64,000 nt of DNA from Terrisporobacter petrolearius (GCF_032598785.1 NZ_CP102984.1), one strand, 5' to 3'. Counted from the first letter of the stretch, positions 34,750 to 44,343 are shown. Notes: a model not told the origin generated them from the letters alone. Made by a program: numbers and translations.

Positions 34750-36378
34750 ATGACGGGTATAAATCTTAATAGACAAGAATTAGAAAATATATATGGTCAA
34801 ATAAGTCCTTTTGAGTTCAAAAATAAACTTATAGAACTTGCTACCATATCAAATAGGAAAAGTACTAGAACTTTACTTGATGCTGGCCGCGGAAATCCAA
34901 ACTGGGTTGCTGCTACACCTAGAGAAGCATTTTTTACTTTTGGTCATTTTGCCGTAACAGAAAGTAGACATTCTTGGGATAATGGTGATTTAACTGGAAT
35001 ACCTAAAAAAACAGGGGTATATGATCGTTTTTGTAAATTTGTTGAAGAAAATACTTCTATGCCAGGCATAAATACTTTAAAAGAAATTATAGATTATGGT
35101 ATTAATGATTTAAAATTTGATGCTGACAATTTTTTACATGAACTAACTGATGCAATAATTGGGGATAACTATCCTTTTCCTGATAGAATGCTTGTTCATA
35201 TAGAAAAAATAGTCAAAGAATATTTAAAATCAGAAATGAAATATAACTTAGAAAAAGGTGGAGACTTTAATGTATTTGCTGTGGAAGGCGCCACTGCTGC
35301 CATGTGTTATATATTTGATTCATTAATAGCAAATAACTTACTTCTTAAAGGAGATAAAATTGCCATAATGACTCCAGTATTTACACCTTACTTAGAGATT
35401 CCTCATCTTCCAAGATACGAGTTTGAGGTTGTATATATAAACTCTGATGAAGTTGATGAAAAAGGTGAACACACTTGGCAATGTTCACAAAAAGAATTGG
35501 ATAAACTAGCAGATTCAGATATAAAAGCATTGTTTGTAGTTAATCCAAGTAATCCACCTTCAGTATCCATATGTGATAAATCCATATCAAAAATAGTAGA
35601 TATAGTTAATAATCATAATCCTAATTTAATGATTATTTCTGATGATGTTTATGGCACTTTTGTGCCAGGCTTCAGATCTTTAATGGCAGATTTACCATAC
35701 AATACTATAGGAACTTACTCTTATTCAAAATACTTTGGTGTAACAGGTTGGAGACTTGGTACTATTGCTTTACATGAAGAAAATGTATTTGATAAATTAA
35801 TAAAACAATTACCTTATTCTATAAGAAAGAGAACAAATAAAAGATACTCTGATATGAACCCAATACCAGAAGATGTACCTTTTATAGATAGAATAGTTGC
35901 TGATAGTAGGCAAGTTGCTCTAAATCATACTGCTGGTCTTTCTACTCCTCAGCAAGTTCAAATGGCCTTCTTCTCTGCATTCACTCTTATAGATAGAAAA
36001 AATGATTACAAGAAAAAGACTATGGATATATGTATCAGACGTAAGAAATTGTTATTTAATTCTTTAGGTTTAGAATTAAATAATGATCCAAATGATGCTT
36101 GTTACTATACTGAGTTTGACTTATTACAATGGGCTGAAAAAAATCACGGTATAGAATTTGCAAAATATTTAAAATCAAACTTCAAACCTGTAGATATATT
36201 ATTTGATTTAGCCCAAGACTCATCAATTGTTTTACTTGGTGGTGGTGGATTTGCCGGACCTGAGTGGTCAATAAGAATTTCACTTGCTAACCTATATGAT
36301 GAAGCATATGCTACTATTGGTATAGCTTTAAGAAGAATACTTGATGACTATGTAACTAAGTGGAAAAAAACTTTATAA
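34750..36378 (+). CDS. aspD: Aspartate 4-decarboxylase / aspartate aminotransferase
   Basis: This 542-residue PLP enzyme has the long layout of bifunctional aspartate beta-decarboxylases: LLDAGRGNPNWVAATPREAF near residue 42, AVEGATAAMCYIFDSL, FVVNPSNPPS, the PLP-lysine in YSYSKYFGVTGWRLG and GGGGFAGPEWSIRISLANLY at the end. It converts L-aspartate to L-alanine and CO2 and can transaminate. In anaerobes it may pair with an aspartate/alanine exchanger to generate proton motive force, but no exchanger gene is visible here. GGGAGG lies before the ATG and a hairpin after the stop. The 303-bp gap upstream shows only a TATAAT-like element. Confidence 0.9.
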   Translation: MTGINLNRQELENIYGQISPFEFKNKLIELATISNRKSTRTLLDAGRGNPNWVAATPREAFFTFGHFAVTESRHSWDNGDLTGIPKKTGVYDRFCKFVEENTSMPGINTLKEIIDYGINDLKFDADNFLHELTDAIIGDNYPFPDRMLVHIEKIVKEYLKSEMKYNLEKGGDFNVFAVEGATAAMCYIFDSLIANNLLLKGDKIAIMTPVFTPYLEIPHLPRYEFEVVYINSDEVDEKGEHTWQCSQKELDKLADSDIKALFVVNPSNPPSVSICDKSISKIVDIVNNHNPNLMIISDDVYGTFVPGFRSLMADLPYNTIGTYSYSKYFGVTGWRLGTIALHEENVFDKLIKQLPYSIRKRTNKRYSDMNPIPEDVPFIDRIVADSRQVALNHTAGLSTPQQVQMAFFSAFTLIDRKNDYKKKTMDICIRRKKLLFNSLGLELNNDPNDACYYTEFDLLQWAEKNHGIEFAKYLKSNFKPVDILFDLAQDSSIVLLGGGGFAGPEWSIRISLANLYDEAYATIGIALRRILDDYVTKWKKTL

Positions 36379-36381
36379 GTT

Positions 36382-36410
36382 TATAGGTAGCTAAATATAG
36401 CTACCTATTT
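36382..36410. terminator. Terminator of the aspartate decarboxylase gene
   Basis: ATAGGTAGCT / AGCTACCTAT with an AAATAT loop and following T-run. The IS256 copy is inserted at its downstream edge. Confidence 0.75.
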
Positions 36411-36416
36411 TTATAT

Positions 36417-37886
36417 GAGACTGTGAAGTTTTTTCTGTAAATAGCTTTCTATGATAAGTTTATTAAGGCATGGATATGAAAATTATGTATCCATGCCTTA
36501 ATTTGAATGTAATTCCAATTTAATTGCATGTCAAGTACACCTTGTAAAAAGGTGTTTTTTTTAGAAATAATTTGTTTTTTAAATAAGTCTTCCTTCATAC
36601 ATTATTGATAATTCACCATAAACTTTGCCCCAATTTCTAAGGGGTAAGGTCCATTTTTTTGTTGCTTCAAAAGTAGCTAAATACAATGCTTTAAGTAATG
36701 ATACATCACTTGGAAAAACGCTACGTTGACGATTTAAACGGCGATAGCTACTATTGAGACTTTCAATTGCATTAGTTGTATATATAACTTTACGAACGTC
36801 TGCAGAAAATTTAAAAATTGGACAAATAGCATCCCAGTTAGTTGACCAACTTTTCATGGCATTTGGATAATGATTTTGCCATTTTTCTGTTACACTAAGC
36901 ATAATCTCATGTCCTTGTTCTTCATTTGAAGCATGATAAATTGATTTTAAATCCTTTGCAAATTCTTTTTTATCTTTATCTGATACATGTTTTAAAGTGT
37001 TACGCACTTGATGAACTATACATCTTTGGTATTCTGTATTTGGAAAGGCTACATTAATTGAATCTTTTATACCTGTAAGTCCATCCGCACAAAGTATTAA
37101 AATATCTTTAACACCTCTATTTTTTAATTCATTTAAAATTCCTAACCAATATTTACTGCTTTCATTTTGACCAATTTGAATACTTAGAACCTCTTTTTTA
37201 CCATTTTCATTCACCCCAAGGATAATATACGCTGCTAGTTTTTTAATTACATGATTATCTCTCACCGAAAAATGAACAGCATCAATAAATATTATAGGAT
37301 AAACCTCACTCAGCGGACGCTGTTGCCAATCTTTTATTTCAGGAAGTAACCTATCGGTTATATCAGAGACCATACCTTCGCTAACTTCAAATCCATATAT
37401 ATCATCAATTTGATCTGAGATTTGACGAGTTGATAGCCCTCTAGCATACATAGAAATTATTTTTTGTTCGATACTTGAAATGTCTTTTTGTCTTTTTTTT
37501 ACTAACTGTGGCTCAAAAGTATTTTCGCGGTCTTGTGGTACATCAATTTCAAATTCACCATATTGGCTTCTAACCATTTTAGGCTTACTACCGTTACGTG
37601 AATTACTAGATTCAGTTCTTTCATAAGGTTCATACCCTAAGTGATTATCTAGCTCCGCCTTAAGCATGCTCTCTATAGTTCCGCCAAGTAGATCTTTTAA
37701 GGCTTCTTGTATATCTTCAGCGCTTTGAATATCATACTCTTCAATTAAATTTGCTATGATATTTCCTTTTCCTTCGCTAAGCTTTTGTTTTCTTTTTCCC
37801 ATAATAAAACAACCTCCTATAATAATTAAATATTATCATAGAAAGCTGTTGAATTTTGTTATTTACAGAGTTTTTTTCACACACTC
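36417..37886. mobile_element. Intact IS256-family insertion sequence
   Basis: The element is 1470 bp. Its ends are inverted repeats of about 27 bp that start GAG, share TGTGAA and CTGTAAATA and differ in the middle; the left begins at 36417, the right ends at 37886. It is flanked by an 8-bp direct repeat TTTTATAT at 36409-36416 and 37887-37894, the expected size of an IS256 target duplication. The transposase gene is intact, so the element may be active. Inside the left end two hairpins (36464-36503, 36537-36560) probably limit read-through. Confidence 0.9.
36579..37802 (-). CDS. IS256-family (mutator-type) transposase
   Basis: The 407-residue DDE transposase is full length. Acidic residues lie in PIIFIDAVHFSVRDN, ILCADGLTGIKDSI and YTTNAIESLNSSYRRL, and the N-terminal domain has the typical LLGGTIESMLKAELDNHLGY. 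AGGAGG lies before the ATG. No stop or shift was seen. Confidence 0.95.
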   Translation of the reverse strand: MGKRKQKLSEGKGNIIANLIEEYDIQSAEDIQEALKDLLGGTIESMLKAELDNHLGYEPYERTESSNSRNGSKPKMVRSQYGEFEIDVPQDRENTFEPQLVKKRQKDISSIEQKIISMYARGLSTRQISDQIDDIYGFEVSEGMVSDITDRLLPEIKDWQQRPLSEVYPIIFIDAVHFSVRDNHVIKKLAAYIILGVNENGKKEVLSIQIGQNESSKYWLGILNELKNRGVKDILILCADGLTGIKDSINVAFPNTEYQRCIVHQVRNTLKHVSDKDKKEFAKDLKSIYHASNEEQGHEIMLSVTEKWQNHYPNAMKSWSTNWDAICPIFKFSADVRKVIYTTNAIESLNSSYRRLNRQRSVFPSDVSLLKALYLATFEATKKWTLPLRNWGKVYGELSIMYEGRLI

Positions 37887-37888
37887 TT

Positions 37889-38662
37889 TTATATATTTAG
37901 TTTTAAAAAACCTTCTTTTACTAAAATATCTAAAGATTCCTTTAACTGTTCTAAATCTGTAATTTCCAGAGATACGGTTATATCATTATTCATATTATTT
38001 AGTTTATTAAGTATGCTTATTACATTCATACTTCCTTTATTTATTCCATAATGACTATCTTTATCTTTATGATTATTGTGTAAATGTATATGATTTAGCT
38101 TATAGCCAAGAACATTTATCCATTCTTCCACACTTATTTTAGAGTAAGCATTTATATGACCTATGTCTATACAAACAGAAAAATTATCTTTATTTGTTCT
38201 CTTCATTAAATCATCTAAAAGCTCATAATCTTCATCAAGTACATTTTCTATAACTATGTCCTTATTATTTTTTCCCTTTAAAAACTCAATCCAAAAATCA
38301 TAAGCATTATTTTTCCATTCTACATATGTATACGTTCTTGGAGTGTATCCATTATGATAAAGTATCTTCTTTGCTCCTAAATCTTTAGCCACCTCATATG
38401 CTTGATCCATTCTAAGCTTTGTTATCCTTTTTATTTCACTGTCTCGACTTGCAGGACATAAATCTGCATATGGGCCATGAATTATTAAATCAATATTTCC
38501 ATATAAGTCTTCTAACTCTTTTTTGTATATATCCATAATCTCATATCTATTATCCAATATGTAAGGATTTGCAAACTGTACAACTTCCAAACCTACATCA
38601 TACTTTTTTAGTATTGGTAAAATTTTTTGTGTTTCTACTAACTGAGATACGTAAAATTTCAT
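37889..38662 (-). CDS. Sugar phosphate isomerase/epimerase-like TIM-barrel protein
   Basis: The 257-residue protein fits the AP-endonuclease-2 / xylose isomerase-like TIM barrel: YDVGLEVVQFANPYI, DLIIHGPYADLCPAS, VIENVLDEDYELLDDLM, CIDIGHINAYSKI and HLHNNHKDKDSHYGINKG, which supply the His, Glu and Asp metal ligands. The substrate is unknown. The IS256 element inserted exactly at its stop codon: the TAA at 37889-37891 lies within the target duplication, so the protein is unchanged but its natural downstream terminator has been moved away. Confidence 0.8.
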   Translation of the reverse strand: MKFYVSQLVETQKILPILKKYDVGLEVVQFANPYILDNRYEIMDIYKKELEDLYGNIDLIIHGPYADLCPASRDSEIKRITKLRMDQAYEVAKDLGAKKILYHNGYTPRTYTYVEWKNNAYDFWIEFLKGKNNKDIVIENVLDEDYELLDDLMKRTNKDNFSVCIDIGHINAYSKISVEEWINVLGYKLNHIHLHNNHKDKDSHYGINKGSMNVISILNKLNNMNNDITVSLEITDLEQLKESLDILVKEGFLKLNI

Positions 38663-38948
38663 CTTATCACTCCTAATTTTTTTATATTTTTAATTCTCTT
38701 CTTCAATCATAATACTATAAATCTTATATATCTTTTCAATAAACATCAAACTTTCATTTATAAAAATTTTAACTTTTCAAAATAACTAGTCTATGAATAT
38801 GTATTTGAGTTATAATAAGTTTATATTTTGACTAATAATTATAAAAACATAAATAAGATTTAAAATATTATTGCTATATTTAAAAATCGCTGTTTTTTAT
38901 AATTTTATCTATAAATATAATAAAAGATAATAAGCAAAGGTGATAGAA

Positions 38949-40859
38949 ATGAATTTAATAAGCTTAGAAAATATAAGTAAAAACTACTCAGAAAAAACAT
39001 TATTAAATAATATTTCTCTAGGTATAAATGAAGGAGAAAAAATAGGACTTATCGGTGTTAATGGTACTGGTAAATCTACTTTATTAAAAATAATAGCTGG
39101 TAGCGAAGAAAGTGAAACTGGAACTATAATCAAAGCTAATAAAGTTAGAATTGAGTATCTTCCACAAAACCCATACTACGATGAAGAAGCCACTGTTCTT
39201 GAACAAGTGTTTAAGGGTACTTCTTCTGAAATGAAATTAATAGGTCAATACCAAGATATATTAGAAAAAATAAATCATACTTATGATGAAAAATTAAACA
39301 ATACACTACTTTCTCTTCAAAGTAAAATGGATGATTTAAATCTATGGGATTTGGAAAGTGATGCAAAAACTGTACTTATGAAATTAGGTATAAAAGACTT
39401 TAACCAAAAAGTCAAAGAATTATCTGGAGGACAAAGAAAAAGAGTTTCTCTTGCTTCTGCTTTAATCACTCCTTGTGAGTTGTTAATACTAGACGAGCCT
39501 ACTAACCACTTAGACAACGATACAATAGACTGGCTAGAAGAATATCTAAATAAATTTAAAGGTTCATTACTTATGATAACTCATGATAGATATTTCTTAG
39601 ATAGAGTTACTAATAGAATAATAGAATTAGACAAAGGTAGCCTATTTAGCTATGAAGGTAACTATTCTGTTTTCTTAGAAAAAAAAGCTGAAAGACTTGA
39701 TTTAGAGCAATCATCAGAACTTAAACGTCAAAACCTACTTAGAAAAGAACTTGCTTGGGTTAGACGTGGAGCACAGGCCCGTAGCACTAAACAAAAGGCA
39801 AGACTACAAAGATTTGATGAACTTGTTAATGCAGACAAAAATACAATTGATGAAAAATTAGATATATCTGTAGGTTCATCAAGACTTGGAAATAAAATCA
39901 TAGAAATTCACAATATATCTAAAACATTTGATGATAAAAAAGTAATAGATAATTTGGAATATACTTTAGCTAGACATGACAGAATAGGTATTATAGGGAA
40001 AAATGGATTAGGCAAATCTACTCTAATTAACATACTTGACGGTAAAATCAAACCAGATAGTGGTGAGATTGAAGTAGGTGAAACAGTTAAAATAGGTTGC
40101 TTTTCTCAAGATGATTCACACATGCATCCTGATATGAGAGCCATTGATTATATAAAAGAAGAAAGTGACTACATTACAACTGCTGATGGAAGTAAAATCA
40201 CAGCTTCTCAAATGTGTGAAAAATTCTTATTTGATGGAACTATGCAGTATACTTATATTAGAAAGTTGTCTGGTGGCGAAAGAAGAAGATTACACCTTCT
40301 TAGAATTTTAATGTCTGCACCTAATGTCCTTTTACTAGACGAACCTACAAATGACTTAGATATAGAAACTTTAAATCGTCTTGAGGACTACTTGGATGAA
40401 TTCAAAGGTGTAGTTATAACTGTATCCCATGATAGATACTTCCTTGATAGAATTTGTAATAAAATATTTGCATATGAAGGTAGGGGCAAGATTCATATAT
40501 ATACAGGAAATTATAGTGATTATCTAGTATATAGAGAAAATGAAAAAATAGAATTTGAAGAATTTGCTCAAAGTATCTCAAAAGAAGAAAAACTTAAAAA
40601 AGAAAAACCTAAAAACGATAAAAAACTTAAATTCTCTTTTAATGAACAAAGAGAGTTTGATACTATTGATGATGATATTGCTAAATTAGAAGAAAAAATA
40701 GAAAAACTTGAAGGAGATACAAGTAAGTTTGCAACAAACTTTACAAAACTTCAAGAAATAATGAATGAAAAAGAAAAGTTAGAAAAAGAATTAGAACATA
40801 AATATGAAAGATGGGAATATTTAAACAATCTAGCAGAAGAAATATCTAACCAGAAATAA
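38949..40859 (+). CDS. ABC-F family ATPase, Uup-like
   Basis: Two ATPase halves lack membrane segments: Walker A GVNGTGKSTL and GKNGLGKSTL, signatures LSGGQRKRVSLA and LSGGERRRLHLL, Walker B LLILDEPTNHLD and LLLDEPTNDLD. Between them lies the ABC-F linker with WVRRGAQARSTKQKARLQRF. A charged coiled coil of about 80 residues closes the protein, which with the linker points to the Uup subgroup. ABC-F proteins act on ribosomes; Uup-like members affect translation or DNA transactions, and antibiotic protection is not implied. ATG 38949 is preferred after AAAGGTGAT. Confidence 0.9.
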   Translation: MNLISLENISKNYSEKTLLNNISLGINEGEKIGLIGVNGTGKSTLLKIIAGSEESETGTIIKANKVRIEYLPQNPYYDEEATVLEQVFKGTSSEMKLIGQYQDILEKINHTYDEKLNNTLLSLQSKMDDLNLWDLESDAKTVLMKLGIKDFNQKVKELSGGQRKRVSLASALITPCELLILDEPTNHLDNDTIDWLEEYLNKFKGSLLMITHDRYFLDRVTNRIIELDKGSLFSYEGNYSVFLEKKAERLDLEQSSELKRQNLLRKELAWVRRGAQARSTKQKARLQRFDELVNADKNTIDEKLDISVGSSRLGNKIIEIHNISKTFDDKKVIDNLEYTLARHDRIGIIGKNGLGKSTLINILDGKIKPDSGEIEVGETVKIGCFSQDDSHMHPDMRAIDYIKEESDYITTADGSKITASQMCEKFLFDGTMQYTYIRKLSGGERRRLHLLRILMSAPNVLLLDEPTNDLDIETLNRLEDYLDEFKGVVITVSHDRYFLDRICNKIFAYEGRGKIHIYTGNYSDYLVYRENEKIEFEEFAQSISKEEKLKKEKPKNDKKLKFSFNEQREFDTIDDDIAKLEEKIEKLEGDTSKFATNFTKLQEIMNEKEKLEKELEHKYERWEYLNNLAEEISNQK

Positions 40860-40876
40860 TGGTCCCTTCGTTCATA

Positions 40877-40924
40877 AAGCCAACGTCTAAGTCTTTACTT
40901 CGTGGCAGACTTAGACTGTTGCTT
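40877..40924 (+). other. Long hairpin between uup-like and gdpd genes
   Basis: AAGC, AAC and GTCTAAGTCT pair with AGACTTAGAC, GTT and GCTT across a 12-nt loop, giving an 18-bp imperfect stem. It lacks a clean T-run, so it may be an mRNA processing or attenuation structure rather than a terminator. Confidence 0.45.
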
Positions 40925-40949
40925 ATAATTTAGTTTGGAGGTTTAAATA

Positions 40950-41690
40950 ATGAAAATAATCGCCCATAGAGGACTAAGTGGATTTTATCCAGAAAACACC
41001 ATGCTAGCCTTTAAGAAATGCCTTAACTTAAACATATATGGCATAGAGCTAGATGTTCAAAAAACAAAAGACAATCATCTTGTAGTTATACACGATGAAA
41101 AAGTTGACAGAACATTTAATGGTACCGGTTATGTTAAAGATATGACTTTAAAAGAACTTCAATCTTTAAATTCTAATTTTAAAAATTATGAAAATAACAA
41201 GGACTGCAAAATACCTACTCTAAAAGAGGTTCTTATATTATTTAAACCTACAAACTTTATAATAAACATAGAAGTAAAAAATAATAAAATAAAATATAGA
41301 AACTTAGAAGAAAATGTAATTAACTTAGTAAAGGACTTAAAAATGGAAAGAAGGGTAATTATGTCTTCTTTTAGGATGAAAAGCCTTCATAAAGTAAAAA
41401 CCCTTTGTCCTAAAATATTAAGGTCTTATTTGATAAGTGAAAGATTTTATAAATATAGACTTAAAAGTATGATCTTTTCAAAAGCTATAAAAAATAAATC
41501 TACTTATATAAGTAGTAGTTATTCTATTACAGACAAATATTTTATTAATAAATGCCACAGAAGAGATTTACAAATTCTTTGTTATACAGTAAACACTGTT
41601 GAAGAATACGAAAAACTATTAAAGCTTAAAGTAGATGGTATATTTACTGATTTTCCTAATATCATCTCCTCAATAAACAAGCAAATTTAA
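40950..41690 (+). CDS. Glycerophosphodiester phosphodiesterase
   Basis: The 246-residue GDPD enzyme has the catalytic signature IAHRGLSGFYPENTMLAFKK, the metal-binding ELDVQKTKDNHLVVIHDEKV followed by DRTFNGTG, and a C-terminal VDGIFTDFP strand. It cleaves glycerophosphodiesters to glycerol 3-phosphate and an alcohol. No signal peptide is present, so it acts in the cytoplasm (UgpQ-like). It lies 90 bp after the ABC-F gene with TTTGGAGG before its ATG. The product could feed glycerol metabolism together with the glycerol kinase at 52.7 kb (inference). Confidence 0.9.
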   Translation: MKIIAHRGLSGFYPENTMLAFKKCLNLNIYGIELDVQKTKDNHLVVIHDEKVDRTFNGTGYVKDMTLKELQSLNSNFKNYENNKDCKIPTLKEVLILFKPTNFIINIEVKNNKIKYRNLEENVINLVKDLKMERRVIMSSFRMKSLHKVKTLCPKILRSYLISERFYKYRLKSMIFSKAIKNKSTYISSSYSITDKYFINKCHRRDLQILCYTVNTVEEYEKLLKLKVDGIFTDFPNIISSINKQI

Positions 41691-41800
41691 TCTTTATTTA
41701 TAAAATTACAATTTAATTTTTTCTCAAATTGTATATACACATATATTTACGTAATTTCCCAATAAATATAAAATAAGATTATATTATACTGGAAGGTTTT

Positions 41801-42049
41801 ATGATGGAAAAAATATTAGATAATTTTATAGTCGTAGGATGCTGTACTGATATTTGTGTCTATTAATTAACCATAACCTTAAAAACATATTTTAATAAAA
41901 ATAACTTAGACAAAAAAATTATAGTTCCTATGAATTTGGTTGAAACTTACGATATAGATATGATTCATAGTGGTGATTTTTTAAACACAGTTTTTTTCAA
42001 TAGTATGATGCAAAACGGAATTGATGTAGTTAAAAGTATTTCAATATAA
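41801..42049 (+). pseudogene. Isochorismatase-family cysteine hydrolase, truncated
   Basis: The reading MMEKILDNFIVVGCCTDICVY then TAA holds the catalytic-Cys motif (GCCTDICV). The same frame continues past the stop with LTITLKTYF, IIVPMNLVETYDIDM and MMQNGIDVVKSI, the family's C-terminus. The N-terminal two-fifths with the catalytic Asp and Lys are gone. The gene is dead by deletion and nonsense mutation. Confidence 0.75.
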
Positions 42050-42056
42050 TTAAACT

Positions 42057-42092
42057 AAAAGGTGTTATTTCTTTTGGAAATAACACCTTTTT
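42057..42092. terminator. Bidirectional terminator
   Basis: AAAAGGTGTTATTTC / GAAATAACACCTTTT: 15-bp perfect stem, 5-nt loop. It serves the convergent pair around it. Confidence 0.8.
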
Positions 42093-42106
42093 ATTATAAT
42101 TGCAAA

Positions 42107-42358
42107 TTAGACTCTTATATTGTTTGTAAGTGTCATACCTAACAATACAAAGCCAAGGAAAATGTTTATAATTCCTAATGTACAGTCTTGTGATTCAGTA
42201 TTTTCTAATATTTCTTCAAATCCTGTGTAAAATAATCCAGCCGTACAAAAACATGAAATAATTAAAATCGTTGGTATTCCTAAAATATAAATTTCATTAA
42301 TACCTAAAAATAACGCTAAAAATAATAATAAAGTTTCCTTTACTACTGTTAATATCAT
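42107..42358 (-). CDS. Small membrane protein, 83 aa
   Basis: Three hydrophobic stretches (TVVKETLLLFLALFLGINEI, IPTILIISCFCTAGLFYTGF, LGIINIFLGFVLLGMTL) with an acidic loop (EEILENTESQD) between the second and third. GGAGGAAT lies before the ATG. Family unknown. Confidence 0.6.
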   Translation of the reverse strand: MILTVVKETLLLFLALFLGINEIYILGIPTILIISCFCTAGLFYTGFEEILENTESQDCTLGIINIFLGFVLLGMTLTNNIRV

Positions 42359-42481
42359 TTTCTATTCCTCCATTCCCCCCTTATACCCCTATTGTATTTC
42401 ACATCTTACAATAAATCCATAATATTTAAAATCTTATAGAAAAATATTTCATAAAAAAATACACTTCCATTGAAGTGTATT

Positions 42482-43123
42482 TTAATAATCATACTCTTTG
42501 CATTTTTCACAAATAGTTATTTTTAATTTTTTATTTTTAATACCTTTATATGATAATAATAATTCATTTAGTTGAGCATCTACTAAATTTATAGAACCTT
42601 CGCTAATTAAAGTTACCTTCTCTTTTTCAATAATAATTTTCATATCATTTACTTCATTCTTTAAAAAAGTTGTTATTAGTACCTTACTTTCTAAATCTTT
42701 ATTATACTTTTTATAAAAATCAGAATTTTTATCTATATCATAGTCTATTTTTTCTTTTATTTCATTTATTGTATTTTGTGTATCGTTTGTATTGTTTTTA
42801 TTGTTTGTAGGATTAAATTTATTTAAATCATCAAAGCTTAAGCTATTAGGGTTTAAACCAAGATTTTTTATTTGTTGGTCCAATTCTGCTGGATCCACCC
42901 CATATCTTTCCATTAATCTATTTTGCATTTTCAAAAACTTTTCTTGAGATATATTATTTTCTCTCATATATTCATATATTTTAGATGTAAATTGAGACAT
43001 AGTCATACTTCCATCTGCCACAGAGAAATATAAATCATACATATAATTTTCAAATTTATCCACATCACTGTCTTTCACTTTATTTTTTAGTTCATTAAAA
43101 TCAATTATTCTATCATCAGACAT
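42482..43123 (-). CDS. DUF3867-family protein
   Basis: The start MSDDRIIDFNELKNKVKDSD and the core MTMSQFTSKIYEYMRENNIS, QEKFLKMQNRLMERYGVDP match the clostridial DUF3867 family. The C-terminal third is charged with an Asn-rich linker (KFNPTNNKNNTNDTQN) and a Cys pair (CEKCKEY) at the end. No function is known. The ATG at 43123 follows AGGAGG; the upstream in-frame TTG lies before that site. It is a single gene. Confidence 0.75.
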   Translation of the reverse strand: MSDDRIIDFNELKNKVKDSDVDKFENYMYDLYFSVADGSMTMSQFTSKIYEYMRENNISQEKFLKMQNRLMERYGVDPAELDQQIKNLGLNPNSLSFDDLNKFNPTNNKNNTNDTQNTINEIKEKIDYDIDKNSDFYKKYNKDLESKVLITTFLKNEVNDMKIIIEKEKVTLISEGSINLVDAQLNELLLSYKGIKNKKLKITICEKCKEYDY

Positions 43124-43213
43124 GTTAATTCCTCCTGCCAAAATTGTACTTAATATGAATTATACCACATTTATTTAAATATACATAATATAAAAAGGAA
43201 TGTGGTGATCATT

Positions 43214-43285
43214 TTGTCATTTCGTTTATTTCTTGTTTGTGCTATTTTATTAGCATTGGTTACACCTCAAAATAAATCATCTTAA
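43214..43285 (+). CDS. Possible 23-residue hydrophobic peptide
   Basis: TTG at 43214 opens a 23-codon frame (MSFRLFLVCAILLALVTPQN then KSS) with GGTGATC upstream, an AT-rich promoter-like TAATATAAAA and a perfect terminator hairpin beginning at the stop codon. It is one membrane-crossing helix with a short polar tail. The tight promoter-SD-ORF-terminator layout supports a real micro-gene; without homologues it stays tentative. Confidence 0.35.
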   Translation: MSFRLFLVCAILLALVTPQNKSS

Positions 43286-43305
43286 GGATAGTTTACTATC
43301 CTTAA
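43282..43305. terminator. Perfect palindromic terminator TTAAGGATAG / CTATCCTTAA
   Basis: A 10-bp stem with the loop TTTA. It overlaps the stop codons of the micro-ORF on the plus strand and the LD-carboxypeptidase on the minus strand. Confidence 0.7.
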
Positions 43306-44219
43306 TTTATACTTTTTATTATTTTTATTTTTTTTTCATAAGAGTTAAGGTAACAATTCATATTTAAAGGTATGGTAACCATAGGCATACAGTGACCAGA
43401 CTTCAAATTGCATATGGTTGGCTTTTTATTTTTTATAGCAATCTCCTTAAGTATATTTAAAATTCCTTCGTCATTTTGAAATGCTTTTTTACAATTTGTA
43501 AATTCTCCAAATATTATTCCTTTACAATCATTAAATTTTCCCGCCATTTGCATATGATTTAACATTTTATCAACTTTATAAGTATATTCTCCTATTTCCT
43601 CTATAAATAATATTTTATTTTTAGTGTCTATTTCATATTTAGTTCCTAACGTTGAAACAATCACGGATAAATTGCCTCCTGTTATCACCCCTTCACAAAT
43701 ACCTTCATATAAAGATACTAAGTTTTCATTAGATGGATTTTCAATTATTAATTCTTCTTTAAAATTTAAAGCTTTTATCAGTGATCTATAAGTAAATTCA
43801 TCCCATTTTTTTATACTTGCTGCCATAATGCCGTGATAAGTTGCTAAGTTAGATAGCTGATTTATAGCTATGTGAAGAGCTGTAACATCAGAAAAACCTA
43901 TAAATATCTTAGGATTATCTCTAATTATAGTAAAGTCTATTAAATCGAGAATTCTGGCACACCCATACCCTCCTCTAACACAAATAATAGCGTCTATATT
44001 TTTATCTAAAAACATTCTTTCTAAATCTAAAGCTCTATCTTTGTCTTTGCCGCTTAAATATCCTTTGTATGATAAGTAACAACTCTTTCCTATTTTAACT
44101 TCATAACCCAATCTATTTAATTCATATTTTATTTCTTCTATTTTTATATCTCTTAAAGGTCCTGCTGGTGCAATTAGGCCTATTGTATCTTTTTTTTCCA
44201 AAGGCTTTGGATACTTCAT
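43302..44219 (-). CDS. LD-carboxypeptidase (S66 family, LdcA/MccF-like)
   Basis: This 305-residue serine peptidase has VRGGYGCARIL, the nucleophile region IGFSDVTALH, the Glu region FIEEIGEYTYKVDKML and the His region LKSGHCMPMVTIP, so the Ser-Glu-His triad of S66 is intact. It trims the terminal D-Ala from muropeptide tetrapeptides in the cytoplasm, or cleaves microcin C-type compounds in MccF relatives. ATG 44219 is favoured because GGGGGA stands just upstream, between it and an earlier in-frame ATG at 44231. Confidence 0.88.
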   Translation of the reverse strand: MKYPKPLEKKDTIGLIAPAGPLRDIKIEEIKYELNRLGYEVKIGKSCYLSYKGYLSGKDKDRALDLERMFLDKNIDAIICVRGGYGCARILDLIDFTIIRDNPKIFIGFSDVTALHIAINQLSNLATYHGIMAASIKKWDEFTYRSLIKALNFKEELIIENPSNENLVSLYEGICEGVITGGNLSVIVSTLGTKYEIDTKNKILFIEEIGEYTYKVDKMLNHMQMAGKFNDCKGIIFGEFTNCKKAFQNDEGILNILKEIAIKNKKPTICNLKSGHCMPMVTIPLNMNCYLNSYEKKIKIIKSIN

Positions 44220-44343
44220 ATTATCCCCCATTCCATAATATTTTACTTATTCATTAGCATTTTATACTAATTTCAATCGTAATATTACTATAAGTAAATT
44301 TATAAATATTTATAGTTATATACTATTAAAATTTTTCTAGGAG

